From assembly GCA_907165135.1 (NCBI GenBank), contig OU015568.1:5154501-5218500 (forward strand): a DNA stretch of 64,000 bases. The letters are read 5' to 3'. The notes under the pieces were generated by a model. The model did not search any database and was not told where the DNA came from. It was given only the letters and a program-made list of their open reading frames with translations. This document shows, one piece after another, positions 47,026 to 59,147 of the stretch. This stretch comes from Oikopleura dioica. Lineage: Eukaryota; Chordata; Appendicularia; Copelata; Oikopleuridae. Made by a program: the position numbers and the translations under genes. Each line of letters opens with the position of its first letter. Within the stretch, counting starts at the first letter, position 1.

Positions 47026-49250
47026 TCAAAGACAAAAATCAGCTTGAACTTCCATAAAGATTGGATAATAATTGAAAGCTTCAGCGGTGCCGATTATTTC
47101 AACGTTTTCTATTTCCTCTTCTTTCATGTCAAGTCGTTGAATGATTGCGTCTTCGTAAAAATGACTTCTCGAGTACCCGGTGAATACAATTGAAGACCCA
47201 ACAACAATTCCCGACAGATAATTGTCAGCCAAAAGAAAAGTTTAAACTCAGGGAAAGTAAGTAAGCCTAACCTCGATTAAATTTCCAATATGACTCCAGT
47301 AATCATCTTTGAAAAGCCAAATCTCGCTCGATAAATCTCGCTCTTCATCGACTCCACCAGCAAGAATAAGATTATCATTGAAACCAACAAGGGCATGAGC
47401 CCAAGTCTTTCTATGTTTATAATTAACATTCTTCGAAGGGTTAGGTTTTTGGGGAGCTTAGTATATACCTTGGAATTTCCCCAATGTACTCCCAACCAGA
47501 TTGGGAATACGTTTCTATCGCGAATTTGGAAGAAAAATCTCCTCCAAGTTGAAGTCCTCCAACAGTAGTGGGTTTTCCCTTGTAGAGCCCAAGCCCACCA
47601 AAATAATGAGTATAATTCGATGAAAAAGTAATTTCGATTTTGACTGTATCGAAAATTTCGCATTCAGTAAGACTAGCGTCGGATAAGTGGCTCGTTGCGT
47701 AAGGGAAACAAACAAGTGCTAAGTCTAATCAAAAAGGGACAAAAACTTCGATTTTTACCTTTGGTGCCATTTTCTATCGCAACAGCTGATGAAAAGCCTT
47801 CGTAAAAATATTTCATATGAATATTGAGAGATTCAAAATCGCATCCGTCCAGTTTGACAACCTTAATTTTGGCAAAAGAAAAAAATGATGCAAATCACTC
47901 ACATTTATCGGATTTGAAAACAAGTAAAGCTCATTTCTGATAATTGCATGAACATTTCCATCAAAATAAGGTGACGTAAGATTTGTCTTGGTTCTACTCA
48001 ATGCATCAGAAGAATAAACTGAGGCTTCTTGACGTCCGTTTGAAAAAACAAGCATTTGAAAGCCGAGCTAAAAATATTTTCGATTGAAAGAGACATTCTT
48101 TTTTACATTTATATCTTTTTTCTTATGTTTTCTGGGATCAGCGACTTGCCCTTTCATACAAACAGCGTAAAAGAGATCATCACAGTTGCGCAAAAATGTC
48201 CCTTTATCATCATAATCGTTTCTTATTGTATAACAGTTATCGTAGTTATCATCATAATACTTGCTCTTTGGAGCAAGTTTTGCGTGATCGAACCAATATT
48301 CGTAGCCTTTCCAATTTTCTGACAGTCTTCTTTCTTCTCGCCAAGTTTGACGGTCTGGAAACCACATATTTCGAACACGACAAAATAAAAAAGCATCTCT
48401 GTAACTCATTGGTCTTTCTGATCTTTTGAGCTCAATTGGTTGCGGTCCTACTTTTGGATTTCTCTCTCTAGCATAGAAGCGAAGAAATCTGATGTTTCTG
48501 CTGATTTTGTTCATCTGTCTCCTCGCCATCCCAAATTCTTTCGACCGGAGCGCGCTGTAGTAACTTGAATAGCCGCGCAAAGTCTTGACGATTTTCAAGA
48601 CAGAAGCTTCGGTTAAACATAAGAAATCCTCAATCCAAAGTTCAATCAATTTCACCAAATTGTAAACATTTTTTGCTTGGCTGAGTTGCAAATTTTTGAA
48701 AATTTTAAAAAGATAGACCAATTGAAAATGGTTCTGAGAGCTTTCTGAGCTGGAGTCAAAATTAAGCAAGCCGAGTTGAGCTGGCTCCTTTCAAAAAATC
48801 GTTGAGCTGAGCTGAGCTGGCTTTTTTAAAAAAATAATTGAGCTGAGCTGAGCTGTAGCTCAGAAAATTTGCAACTCAGTTGCTGGGTAGATCTTCTGAT
48901 CATAAAGCTTGACCAGTCCGCCATCAACTCTTTTGTCTATCCAAAATCTCGGGTCTGATTCATTATGACAAGTGACATTTGGGTTTCCATAAATTTCCCA
49001 AAGTCCTAAGGTCATATTTTGAACATTGTGTTTGGTGCGATCGTATCTTGCGAAAAATCGTTTCTCTATTTGATTATCGACCAGAGATCGACCAATTCGA
49101 TGAGCAAAGTTGTCAGCTTCTCTCCAAAAATCCACGAATTCAGGAGGAAGATATTTATCCCAGTTTTCTTCGAGATTCTCATAAGTTTTAAGGTAAGGTT
49201 CACCAGCTTGTGACAAGATACCTTGATAAAGTAAAGCGTTCATTCCGAAC
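47026..49250 (-). CDS. C-type-lectin-like plus kelch-type propeller protein
   Basis: Exons below 48.65 kb encode a segment SYRDAFLFCRVRNMWFPDR, then YDNCYTIRNDYDDKG and LRNCDDLFYAVCMKG, whose W, C spacing and terminal YAVC resemble the end of a C-type lectin-like domain. An intron (GTAAAAAAG to TTTTTAG) joins in frame to kelch-like blades: IIRNELYLFSNPI, GLGLYKGKPTTVGGLQ, NDNLILAGGVDEE and SSIVFTGYSRSH, with stop at 47026. Further upstream, an open stretch (49250-48890, GMNALLYQGILSQAGEPYL, NVTCHNESDPRFW) may be the first exon, separated by a GAGCT repeat array. The calcium/sugar-binding EPN/QPD motifs are not visible. The start is unresolved. Confidence 0.6.
48725..48885. repeat. GAGCT tandem repeat, third copy
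   Basis: Units of GAGCTGAGCTGAGCTGG with poly-T/poly-A spacers, ending AGAAAATTTGCAACTCAG, the same terminal word as at 38.03 kb. It lies between two coding-like stretches of the lectin/kelch gene, probably in an intron. Confidence 0.85.
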
Positions 49251-49730
49251 TTTTCCGATTTTTTCTTCGAGAAGGCGGATTTATAAAGCACAGGATTATT
49301 TTCTAAATAAGCTCATATGGACTCTGTTGAATAAAAACGCAGATGCAACAAGCTGTTATTATTGAGCAAAACGTCACTTGGTCAAAACTAAAGTCCAGAT
49401 TTACCATAAAACTTCTTCAGACCGCGAAATAAGTTTTTGCTGTCAGAAGCAGAACGGAGAGTTCAGAAAAAAATAAAGGTTTTTCCAGGTCAGCGGAATT
49501 GAAAATCAAACAATGCAAAATTCTTGATTCAGCGTTTCGAGGTTGCTTCAAGCAAGCATGGTTCATAAATAATTGACAAAAATGATTGTCTTTTTAAAAA
49601 TTTTAACTCAGAATCTCTGCTAGAGTCTCTAGAGAAAAATGTACATTTATACACCGCCAGAAACTAAGTCAACAGTATTGCAATGTTAGTTCAAAATAAC
49701 TTGACCGAAGTCTAGTATAAATTAAGATTT

Positions 49731-50000
49731 GATAGGAACGACTCCGTGGATCATTATTCTTGTATTTTTGCTATTTCAAAACTGCTGCAGCAAACGAGAG
49801 GAGAGAAATGATGAGTTTTTCAAAGTCGATTATTTCTCGGGAAACGGGATTGATGTTGTTTCTGGCGAATCGGAAGAAGGAAAAGGTAAGAAAGAGAAGA
49901 ATTTTTACACTATTGAAATCAACGAAGACTACCCGAAATTCAACAAAATATACGCGGCCAAGATATATTTTTTATCCTTAGTGCCACGATCACGATAATT
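49731..50000 (+). CDS. Possible secreted-protein exon without ATG
   Basis: An open frame begins with a hydrophobic stretch typical of a signal peptide (TPWIIILVFLLFQNCCS) followed by a charged region (GESEEGKGKKEKNFY). No in-frame ATG precedes it, so a separate first exon would be needed. A GT at 49.885 and AG near 49.93 kb could define an intron. A coding-like stretch at 50945-51026 after the foldback may be its continuation. Weak support. Confidence 0.3.
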
Positions 50001-50047
50001 CGAAGCAGAAAATCAAGAATATCTTACCGAAATTTCCTTTTTCTTAA

Positions 50048-50792
50048 GGGACCTGGGCGAGCAGCGCGGAGCCGAACTTCACGGGCTCGCAGCTTATCTT
50101 AGAAGTGAGATTTTTAAGAATTTCTTTTTGCAAATCATATCTACAAACATTCAGCTTTCTATACCTACTTTCAAAATTTCTCTATCATTACCGGTTGATG
50201 AACTAGAGAGAAAAAGAGAAGAGCAACTTCAAAAGGCATCAAGTCCTGCAAACCAAATTTTATCTTCCTGAAACTAGCACCATTGAAAAGCCCGTTTAAT
50301 TCTGCACAGATTCCACCTAATGCGCAAATACGGGACAGTACCTATTGGCAATAGAGGCTAGATAAACAAGATAACTGAGCGCGCGCTCAGCGGGAATCAT
50401 GTCCCGGAAGGCCAAAATGGCTTCATCAGAGCGTCCTTCTGCGCCGCGACCAGCTGAGCGCGCTAAGTAACTTTGTTTATTTGGCGTTACTTGGCGATAA
50501 GTACGTATTTAGCTTTGCGCATTAGGTGGAATCTGTGCAGAATTAAACGGGCTTTTCAATGGTGCTAGTTTCAGGAAGATAAAATTTGGTTTGCAGGACT
50601 TGATGCCTTTGAAGTTGCTCTTCTCTTTTCTCTCTAGTTCATCAACCGGTAATGATAGAGAAATTTTGAAAGTAGGTATAGAAAGCTGAATGTTTGTAGA
50701 TATGATTTGCAAAAAGAAATTCTTAAAAATCTCACTTCTAAGATAAGCTGCGAGCCCGTGAAGTTCGGCTCCGCGCTGCTCGCCCAGGTCCC
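50048..50792. mobile_element. Long foldback element with inner diverged arms
   Basis: Outer arms 50048-50328 and 50514-50792 are reverse complements of about 280 bp with very few differences; ends GGGACCTGGGCGAGC and GCTCGCCCAGGTCCC. Inside them a diverged continuation is recognisable (ATAAACAA and GAGCGCG/CGCGCTC words), so nearly all 745 bp can form one hairpin. No transposase frame. It is unrelated in sequence to the foldback at 15.5 kb. Confidence 0.88.
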
Positions 50793-50944
50793 AAGGGTGC
50801 AAAATGAACAAATTTTATCGATTTTGCTGAAAAATCAACAAAAATTTGCCTCAATCTTATGCATCAAAAAACTCATAAATGACCACGTTTTTGGTCAAAA
50901 TTGACTTTATCACGAAGAAATTATTTCAAATAAAATTTATTCAG

Positions 50945-51026
50945 GTGTTGGTTTATGGAATGAAGAAATCTTCAATATCGCCGAGCGAAACCTCTCCCGT
51001 CCAAAATACCAGATGAAGCCTTGTTA
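50945..51026 (+). other. Possible terminal exon
   Basis: After TTTATTCAG a frame reads GVGLWNEEIFNIAERNLSRP and then stops within 30 codons. It could be the last exon of a gene disrupted or bridged by the foldback element. No upstream partner is proven. Confidence 0.25.
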
Positions 51027-51578
51027 ATTTTCTTCCCAAAAAACAGTTCAAAATTACAAAATAAACCATTCCTCCCTCATTCAAAAATCAGAAGCAGTCC
51101 AGGTGTAGCGGTTCTGGGCCGATTCACGCGTAAAGCTGAGCGCATTTTTTTGAATTCAGCTGAAAGATCGCCGAGCAGGATAAACCAGACGATTTGCATC
51201 GGCCGTTGCTTAGAGCGTTTTTTCCAAAGAACACTTTTCAGATTTCAAGAAAATCATAATTGATGATCATTTGAGATTTTATGGGGCTGCTTATCTTCAT
51301 GGTCATTTAAAAAGGATAAGTTTAAGGGTGTCTTGATCGATTTTGGTATTTTTCTTTAATATAAAATTTAGCCAATAAAAAAAAAGTTTGATTTATTTAT
51401 CTTTATTGAAATTATTTCATCATATGATATGATTCATATCTGTGTAATCGTGCTTTAACAGTTTCATTTAAAGTTCAATAATTTCTGTTGTTTATCCTTA
51501 ATATTACAAATATAAGAAGTAGAAAATTTAGGAAATGAACAAAATAATCATGTCTTTCATTCGAAAATCATACTTTAA

Positions 51579-52277
51579 GGGATCCCCCCCCGTTTTTGCC
51601 ATTTTCAACGGCAAACTACTTTTTTTTGGGCTTACAATTTCAAGCGTGCAATAGCGCAAATGAAAGCTCGTTCATAGCGGGTAATTCTCTAGTACAGAAA
51701 TAAAATTCCGTAAACGCAAACCTACCACATGGGGGCGCTGAAGTTAGCGTATTTTGAAAAAACGCCGTTTTCGGCCATTTTCAACGGCAAACTACTTTTT
51801 TTTGGGCTTAGCTAGAATAAATCTGCGACTAGATTTAGAAAGAGTAGAGTTTAATCTCAAAACTCTAGTACAGAGAAGTCGTTTGGTCAAGTAAGAAAAA
51901 ATTTTTCTTGGGAATAACTTTTTGATGCCATTTTGGCACATATTTGACTTTTAATAGCTCTCTAGCGCCGATTTATGACCAGAAATTCTAGTGCGGTTCT
52001 CATATTCTTACTCAGTGCATCCTAAGCTTTCGATAGACCCCTAATATGACTATTTTCGATCACTTTGAAAAGTCGAAAAAATTGCGATTTTTACGCTTTA
52101 TTTTGTACTTAAGTACAATTTACATGCATTTTTGCAATTTTTGAAGGCCGAAATTTCGGGGATAGATGTTCGTAAAGGGGTCATGTGACACATCAAAATG
52201 ATCCTCAGAACGCGAGGAATCTAAAAATGTCAAATATAGACCCGTATCAAAGACTTACAAAAACAGGGGGGGATCCC
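51579..52277. mobile_element. TTAA-flanked MITE (piggyBac-type target)
   Basis: TTAA stands at 51575-51578 and 52278-52281. The inverted ends GGGATCCCCCCC and GGGGGGGATCCC extend with GTTTTTG/CAAAAAC. An internal direct repeat of about 43 bp (CATTTTCAACGGCAAACTAC followed by a T run and GGGCTTA) occurs at 51.60 and 51.78 kb. No transposase frame was seen. TTAA duplications are the hallmark of piggyBac-type insertion. Confidence 0.78.
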
Positions 52278-52281
52278 TTAA

Positions 52282-54955
52282 TGCTCAATCCTCGATGTTT
52301 TTATGCGTTTTGGCAAGATGTTCCAAATTATTCGTTGTTGATTTTAATCAAACTTTATTCCTTACCGAATCCGTAAAAAAGTCCAGATGTCACGATTTTT
52401 CAGCTGAAAAATTTTTCGCCTGTTGAATAACAAGAATTCTGTTACTCCAAGAAAGTGAGAAAAACTAATAAAATCCAGCTCATTCGTGACTTACAGACAA
52501 TTGAATATTGAGTGTTCTGGGTGACGAGAGAGGCACTTCGCTTTTTTTCATTCCTTTGTCACATGTTTTTGCCGCTGAGGAAATTGGCAAGGTGCATTTT
52601 AGAAAATGATTTAAGTTTTTTTGGAAGAAAAAGGGTTGTGTCCTGGGAAAAAAACATCAGATAGGAGGGGTGACATAACTTTTGGCTCTTCCAGAAGGGG
52701 ATGAAAATATGTCGTTAAAATTCCAACCACGTAGGGAGAAAAATCAGCCGAATATTGGGAGAAGAAAGCAAGTTGAATGTCTAAAATAAGAATGAATTTT
52801 ACTAGTAGAAATATTATTTCACGAAAAAGGTTCAATTTCTCAAAAGCAATGATCCACACAGATGTTAAAATTTGACCTGAAACGTGATTAAAAAATCGTT
52901 ACCGACCCAGGCCGACTTGAAATTCTATCTTCGTTCTTATGCAAATCCTTTTTTCTTACAAGCCTCTGTCATCCCGCAAATTATTCTAGTCAGAGCAGGA
53001 ATCTTTCCTTGCTTTTTATGGCCGTTTTCGCGTAAATTTATGATTGCAATTACTGATTAGCGAAAAAAAGAATGAAGAACGTATTCGGAAGCGTTCAAGT
53101 ACCGGGTGAAGATTGGCGATTGGCGAAATCCGACCGCAAGATCCCGAGATTGTTCCCAAAAACTATCGACTTTCCAAGCCCCTGTTTATGATAGATAAAT
53201 TAATGAACAATCATTAATTTTGACGAGCCCGCTTTTTATACAACAACGATTTAATGACGAGATTATGATGAAAATATCACTTTTTGGGGCCTTAGATTGT
53301 CTTAAAATTCGTCTGGTAATCCAAAAAACGGTGGGATTATTACTGAGTAAGGGTGGTCTGCGGTCGCGCGGTCGTTTTCTTTGTCTAAAGAGGCACCTGT
53401 TTGTCCCTTCCCGCTGGAGAATGCGCTTTGCTCAAATTCGATTTTGTCTTGGCTTCTCGGCCAAAAGCCACTTTGGCATCGGAACGCCCGGGTCGACTCA
53501 TTTCAAGCGATTACCAGCAGCTTGTTCCCAAGTACTCTTTCAATGCTTTAAAATCACTAGATCAAGAACAATTATTCCTCAATTTTATTTTATATTTGAT
53601 CAAAGAACATAGAAAATATCATTAGGAAATAAATTTTGTTCAGACAAAATCATCATAAACAGTGGATTTTTCAGTTTCATTTTGAATGATACTTGAATGC
53701 TGATCTTGGTTCTTTTATGCCTTTTGGCAAGATGCTGCAAATTAATCGGTCTTGATTAGAATCTGGGTTTTTTTGAGTATCGAAAATTTCAATTTAAAAT
53801 TTTCCGCTTTGCTTTCAACAGCAAAGAAAAAAAAAAGCATCTTTCGGCCGCATAAAACAGTGTTTTCGGTGCTCACGTCAACAAGAAGCTTGACATAACC
53901 CTGCATATCTTAATATTTGCGAGATTCTTTGTTCAAAAAAATATTCTTCAAGAGAAGCGAAAGACATACTTGCTACAATCTTTCACGTTCTACAGAGCGC
54001 ACCTGTCATGTCAAAGCTGACACCCTTTTTTTTTCACTAATCGGAGGCGCCTGAGAAAATCAGACTCAAAAAGGGCTTCTTTCTTTAGTACAGTTTTAAA
54101 ATAGATAAGTAAATTTCTTCGAAACCCGGATTTTACGCAATAATTCCATGAAATTCCAAAGATTTTTCAGCCATAAAGATTTTTCATCTGTAAGCGAAAA
54201 AAAAATAGATTCCTATCAAAACCGTTAAATTCAGACCATCTTGCCGATTCGCATAAAAAGAAGAAGCCTTTTGATAAATCAGAAAGATTATTTAAATGAA
54301 ACAATTTTTATAAATTTTGCTTGAGTTTTCACGTTTTGATTATTTGCTGATGATGATTTTGAAATGAAACTTTTTCATTTGCCAGTCGATTGTTAATAGA
54401 ATGGGATTTTAAATAAATTGCTCTTTTAAATGAATCAATACTATTTTCAGTTATGTATTTTTTTCCTTCAGTCATTTCTGAATAAAAAATGAAACTATTC
54501 AAATAGAGATGTCGGCTCAGATTATTTGATCATAAGAAAATCAACGAAGTGGTCAATAAGAAAAGCATTTTGTTTTTTCCTCATTTTTATTATTGTTTTA
54601 ATTCTGGCAACATGCAAAAACGTAGTGTCTACTCACACGCGTCGTTCTATGCAATAAGAGTGTAAATTGCGACAAAGTGTGTTCTTAGCTTTGGAACGCT
54701 CTATTCGCTCATCACTGGCCATTTGTTGCCGGTTCCATTTTTGGGACAGCGCACAAATTGACGTGTTTTTCAACCCAACGAGAATTGTTTTTCCAATCAA
54801 TTTTCGCATTTCAGTCGAAAGAGGGTAACTTTGTTCTATCAATTTTCAGGCTTTTTCTTTCTCGAAAATCATTGACCAAAACTTAACATAGGGACACCCT
54901 ATTAGTTCTAAAAATAAGTTTCATTTTTGTAAATAATTCAAATAGATCAAGGGCC
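52282..54955. other. Gene-poor AT-rich stretch
   Basis: Open frames here are short and lack splice structure or family motifs. A line TTTTTATGCGTTTTGGCAAG at 52.30 kb is echoed as TTTTATGCCTTTTGGCAAGA at 53.71 kb, a faint old duplication. Nothing else supported. Confidence 0.45.
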
Positions 54956-54959
54956 AGCA

Positions 54960-55175
54960 GTCTGTAAACAAACCTGAATTAGAAAAAACCCATAAATAGT
55001 CGCATAGCGGCTTTTTAAAAAACGAAGCCGCAGGGCGGCTTTGCCAAAGTTCTCTAGAAAGTCAACATCAATTTCTGCCGAAGCCGCGTTGCGGCTCCAT
55101 TTTTTGAAAACCCGTTGCGCGGCCTTTTTAAGGGCTCTCTTAGAACCCTGACTCAGGTTTTTACGCAGGTTACCT
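54960..55175. repeat. CCTGACTCAGG/AAGCCGC dispersed repeat copy
   Basis: Contains GTCGCATAGCGGCTTTTT, GAAGCCGCAGGGCGGCTTT, GAAGCCGCGTTGCGGCTCC and at the right AACCCTGACTCAGGTTTT followed by ACGCAGGTTA. Same layout as the 25.4 kb copy. Confidence 0.7.
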
Positions 55176-55833
55176 TATCCTAACCTTCGCCATTAACTTA
55201 ACCCCAAACTAAGCACCTTTCGAATAACATGTTTCTATAAAGAATACTTTTGAAAATAGATTTTATTTTGAAGAATAATAACAGGCTAATCAAAAAATTG
55301 ATAAGAATTTTTTGAAAATTCGCTTTACAAAACTCGCTAATCGATCGTTACTTTCTTCGGCAGCCAAGCAAATTCGTATTTCATCTTATCTTCGTTGTAG
55401 ACTTGCTAAAATTGAACTTGAATTAGTTGGGCCGCTTTCTAAGGAGCATTTTAATTTCTCCGAATAATTCGCGCTGTTGCCCTTTTTTGATCGGATAGAG
55501 TCCCCTTTGGCTCTCCGGTTTCATGTTCGTAAGCCGCCGAGTAAAGCCGCTGCGATAGAACCTGCGACGAAAACGAACGCTCTCTGTATTCTCTGACCAA
55601 GCACCAATTAAAAGTTAATCGCCTCTTATCCTTCATAGAACTCAATTGATAACAACTTAAAGGGCTTGTTCCTACAATCACTAATTGACTTCTTATCAGG
55701 CGAAGATAATGACGTTTTTTGTTGATGGCGATGTCGATTTTTGCTGTCATCAAAATGCGATTTGAAGGGGTAGGCAGCGAAAGAGTGGAATATGGGCTGA
55801 AATTCAGCCCGGCTGAATATATTGGCGAAACTA

Positions 55834-55997
55834 ACAAAGTGACACCCTTAATTTCAAATTACCAAATAGGCTTTGATACTTACAAAGAATTTTTTTAATT
55901 CTGAAGATTAACATGGTGACCCCCTTATTGTTGACGATCAAAAATAGCTTGGTTGATTAGTATTCTATTTTTCAAAAAAATAAGGGAGTCACTTTGT
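55834..55997. mobile_element. Small TA-flanked MITE (Tc1/mariner type)
   Basis: Inverted ends ACAAAGTGACACCCTTA and TAAGGGAGTCACTTTGT differ at one position and are each flanked by TA (55832-55833, 55998-55999). The 164-bp length and TA duplication fit a non-autonomous Tc1/mariner element. Related GACACCCTTATT words occur just downstream at 56.05 kb. Confidence 0.72.
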
Positions 55998-57399
55998 TAA
56001 ATATAAAAGAAAAGTCTGTGCTTGATAGGATTTTCTATCAATGATAATATTATGACACCCTTATTATGGGTGTCATTTTATTATTTTTTTCGAGCCGTTA
56101 TCATCCATTTTTGCAAGAAAAATGATAGTTTTATGAGGTGAAAATCTATCTGTCATCATCAAAATAATAGATTTTTATTGTTTTCGATTTGCCATAAAGA
56201 TTAAACTCGAAAGTGCCATCTCAGCACAAGATGAACTCAAATGAACAAGTCTTTCTGGCAAAACGGATAATTTCGTTATTCAAGAATAATTCTTGTGGAA
56301 ATTGTAAATTTTGCGCCGCGCCAACATGCTCGGCAAATCTGTTTCGGAAGTGGCAAATAAGATCAGCCGCAGTCGCCTCTCCCAGAAATGAAATTTTGAG
56401 GTTTCGGGCACCTACCGAAAAGACGCGTAACTCGACTTTTTTTGCTTTAGAAGGTGACTTACTCAACCACGTGGCTAGACAGTTACGATTTCAGGGAAAA
56501 ATTGTAACCACAGGACATCAAGAAGATCATCTAGAAGAAAAATTCCTAGAAAATTTCAATATAGCGAATAATATATCAGAAATTGAGCTCGAGATTGTCG
56601 ATTTTGATGATCAAAATCGGCAATTTTGGAGGAAATTTTATCAGAAATGCCCAAATTTGTCTACTAGACATCAACAATCTTGGTCAAAGATTGCCAATTA
56701 TGCTTCAAAAATATGGCCTAAGATTGTCGATATCGGCCAATCATAGGCCATTATTCGATTACAGAATCGACAATCTTGGGTCTTACTAAAGAAGCATTTT
56801 TGACAATCTTTGACTAATATTGTCACTGTTTATTAGACAATTTAAGGGAAGCCCTATCTTATCGCAAAATTTGTTTTATCACTTTATTTGTTAATTTTCA
56901 CCGAAAATAATTCGATTTTTCAACCCGTTCGCGCCTCAAAACAAATTGTGAAAACATTTTCATTTGCCAAAATACGCCCGATTCTGGAATTGAGTAAATA
57001 GACCGCGTGGTACATTTATAAGATTTACGAAACTGGCGCGGAGAGAGTCTTAGAGTCGCCGTTTTCCGAAACGGATTTTTGGCTAAACACCTTCAATTTT
57101 GCAACTCACGTTGGCCGGGGCGATTCGAGGGGTTCATCCAAAAACGGAAAAACAAGGGATTTCCATGAATAAGAATTTGACTAAATATGATACCGCGGAG
57201 ACGAAAATAAGGGGTGGCGTCAGGAACCGACAGAAAAATTACGACAAATTTTGCGTGGGCGACTAATCGGCTGCTGATTGGCTGGTTTGCCAATCCAGGC
57301 TTCTGAATGGTTGAAAATTTCCACGCAAAATTTGTCGAATTTTTTTTTTCTGGGTTCCAGACACCTCCGGCAAAAATCAAGGGCAAAAATCAACGATGT

Positions 57400-57680
57400 T
57401 TAAAAAAAAAACCGGAAGAGAAAGTTTTCAGACAACAAGAAATAAATCTCAAAATTGACCTTGATCCCTCTGAAACCCCGTGATTGCATGTTTTTACGTA
57501 CCGTGAGGCCGAGAAGATCTTTGAAAAACCAAAATAAGAAAATCATAGCTCCGTAGCCAATCGCCAGATACGCCAAGGTGTGCGCCATTACTGGATTCTA
57601 GAGGACACAAAACAGTCATTTCTTTACCCTGTTCAAGGACTTACGGCCGAACTGGTGGAGATTTTTGCATTGGCAGCCAT
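57400..57680 (-). CDS. Tiny single-pass membrane protein, three exons
   Basis: Exons 57680-57645 (MAANAKISTSSA), 57597-57502 (NPVMAHTLAYLAIGYGAMIF onward) and 57459-57400 join in frame to about 64 residues. One clear membrane helix (LAYLAIGYGAMIFLFWFF) is followed by KDLLGLT and a hydrophobic C-terminus. The size and NP-x-x-x-H-x-L beginning recall small ER membrane subunits, but identity is not established. The short exons with perfect GT-AG ends argue for a real gene. The last exon is the least certain. Confidence 0.55.
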
Positions 57681-58164
57681 CTTTTTTGCTTTCTCTCTTT
57701 AATTTTCGCTTTCGTTTTCGTGAAGGATTAATAGTGTCGAATCTCCTGAGCTCGTAAAAGTTGGAAGCGTCAAGCAGACTCAGCCGAACTCGGAGAGTCA
57801 TTAAAATCGGTTGACTCTGGGAATCGTGTGGCGAATGGATTTGAATAATTTTTGAATATCAAAATAAAATTAACAAAATTGAGTTTTTCTTTGAATCAAG
57901 TTCAATTATTGTACGATAAAATAAACATTCCATATGCGTTTCAAAGTAAACTTGTCTTATTTTCCGCATCAATTATCGAATTCAAGGTCAAGAATAATCA
58001 AGTAAAGATGGTGATATTAGTGCATTTATCGGTAAATCGAATCCGTTGCCAGCAGAATTGGTAAATACGGTATCTCATTGATAGTCTTCCGGGTCTTATT
58101 CCGGACTCTTTATAATTGGCTTGTTTTGCATGAAACTGACTAAAATTTCCGAGTCTGTTTCAAA

Positions 58165-59147
58165 ATGGACGCGTCGAAAAACGAGGACATAGCTCCTGTA
58201 AAATGGAGCAAGAAGAGAAAGATTGGATTTTGGGCTTCGGTTATTTGTATGTTTTGTTGATAAATTCTTGCTTTTTTAAGTTTTTAGTCGTTCTTTGTTG
58301 TACCATCGGCGCCATTCTTCCTCCAATTTTAACTCGATCTTCAAAAACAACGCCGTCGACCACGACAACAACTCCATCGACGACAACAACTTCAAAAACT
58401 ACGATTTCGACTTCAAAAACAACAACAACGATGCAGACCTCTCAAAGCACTGAAAAAACAAAAACAACGAAAGAAGATACGACAACCATGATAACCACTG
58501 AAGAATCAAAAACAACAGCAATAAATTCTCCACCACAAAAATTCGGACACATTTGCAAGGATTATGATGGCGATGGTTGTAATGGGGTAATCTGCATTGG
58601 CTAAAAATTTCAAATCTCATGCGAATCAATTTTAGAGATATATGACTTATTATGATGGATATCTTTATGCCGATAATGATGCTTTGATGCGCAATGCATC
58701 TGTTGTCCTATTAGACAATGAACATGTCAAATTTGGAATAGTCGACCCTGAATATGATAATATCTATTATGCCTACCGTTTTAATGGGTACGAAGATGGT
58801 GCTTATATAGAAACGGATACTAATGACCATGGTGAAATGTCTACATGGAAAATCGTCTACCACCAAGCATTGGTTTATATTCACAAAATCTCAATAATCC
58901 TTATATTTCAAGAAAAAATATATTTAAGCTGAAAAGTAATGTAACATAACTAATATTCCTTAGTTAGAAATCCTTACTCTTATTATATAAGAAAAACCTT
59001 TCGAAAGATGGAATAAGCTTCTATATTTTCGATGTGGAAGAAGAGTATGGCCTGTTTGATCCTGCAGGAGATGAAATGGCGAAACTAAGGCTCTATAGTA
59101 ACAATGAAAAGTACGCTCGCTGGGTTTTTGTTGAATTGTCGGACTAG
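58165..59147 (+). CDS. Type II membrane protein with Thr-rich stalk
   Basis: Exons 58165-58246, 58288-58586, 58636-58872 and 58968-59147 join in frame to about 265 residues. MDASKNEDIAPVKWSKKRK is a basic cytosolic tail, then a membrane anchor (FVVLCCTIGAILPPIL), then a Thr/Ser-rich mucin-like stalk (TTPSTTTTTPSTTTTSKTT) of about 70 residues. The rest is a soluble domain with CKDYDGDGCNG, MTYYDGYLYADNDALMRN and, at the end, YGLFDPAGDEMAKLRL and ARWVFVELSD. DYDGDGCNG resembles a calcium-binding loop. I recognise no family for the domain. Likely cell-surface and O-glycosylated. Confidence 0.7.

Noticed and set aside
48860-49250. Treating the N-terminal stretch and the lectin-like exons as one continuous exon
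   Set aside because: A GAGCT repeat array with stops separates them; an intron is required and its exact borders could not be fixed.
53220-53612. 130-codon plus-strand open frame
   Set aside because: Cys/Arg/Phe-rich composition, no motif and no supporting splice sites.
55451-55837. 128-codon minus-strand open frame
   Set aside because: Single frame, no splice structure or motif, abutting a MITE; could be chance.
56213-56746. 177-codon plus-strand open frame and an 81-codon minus-strand frame over it
   Set aside because: The 3-prime half consists of repeated ATTGTCGAT and ACAATCTTGG words, no domain is visible, and neither strand is favoured; probably repeat-derived.
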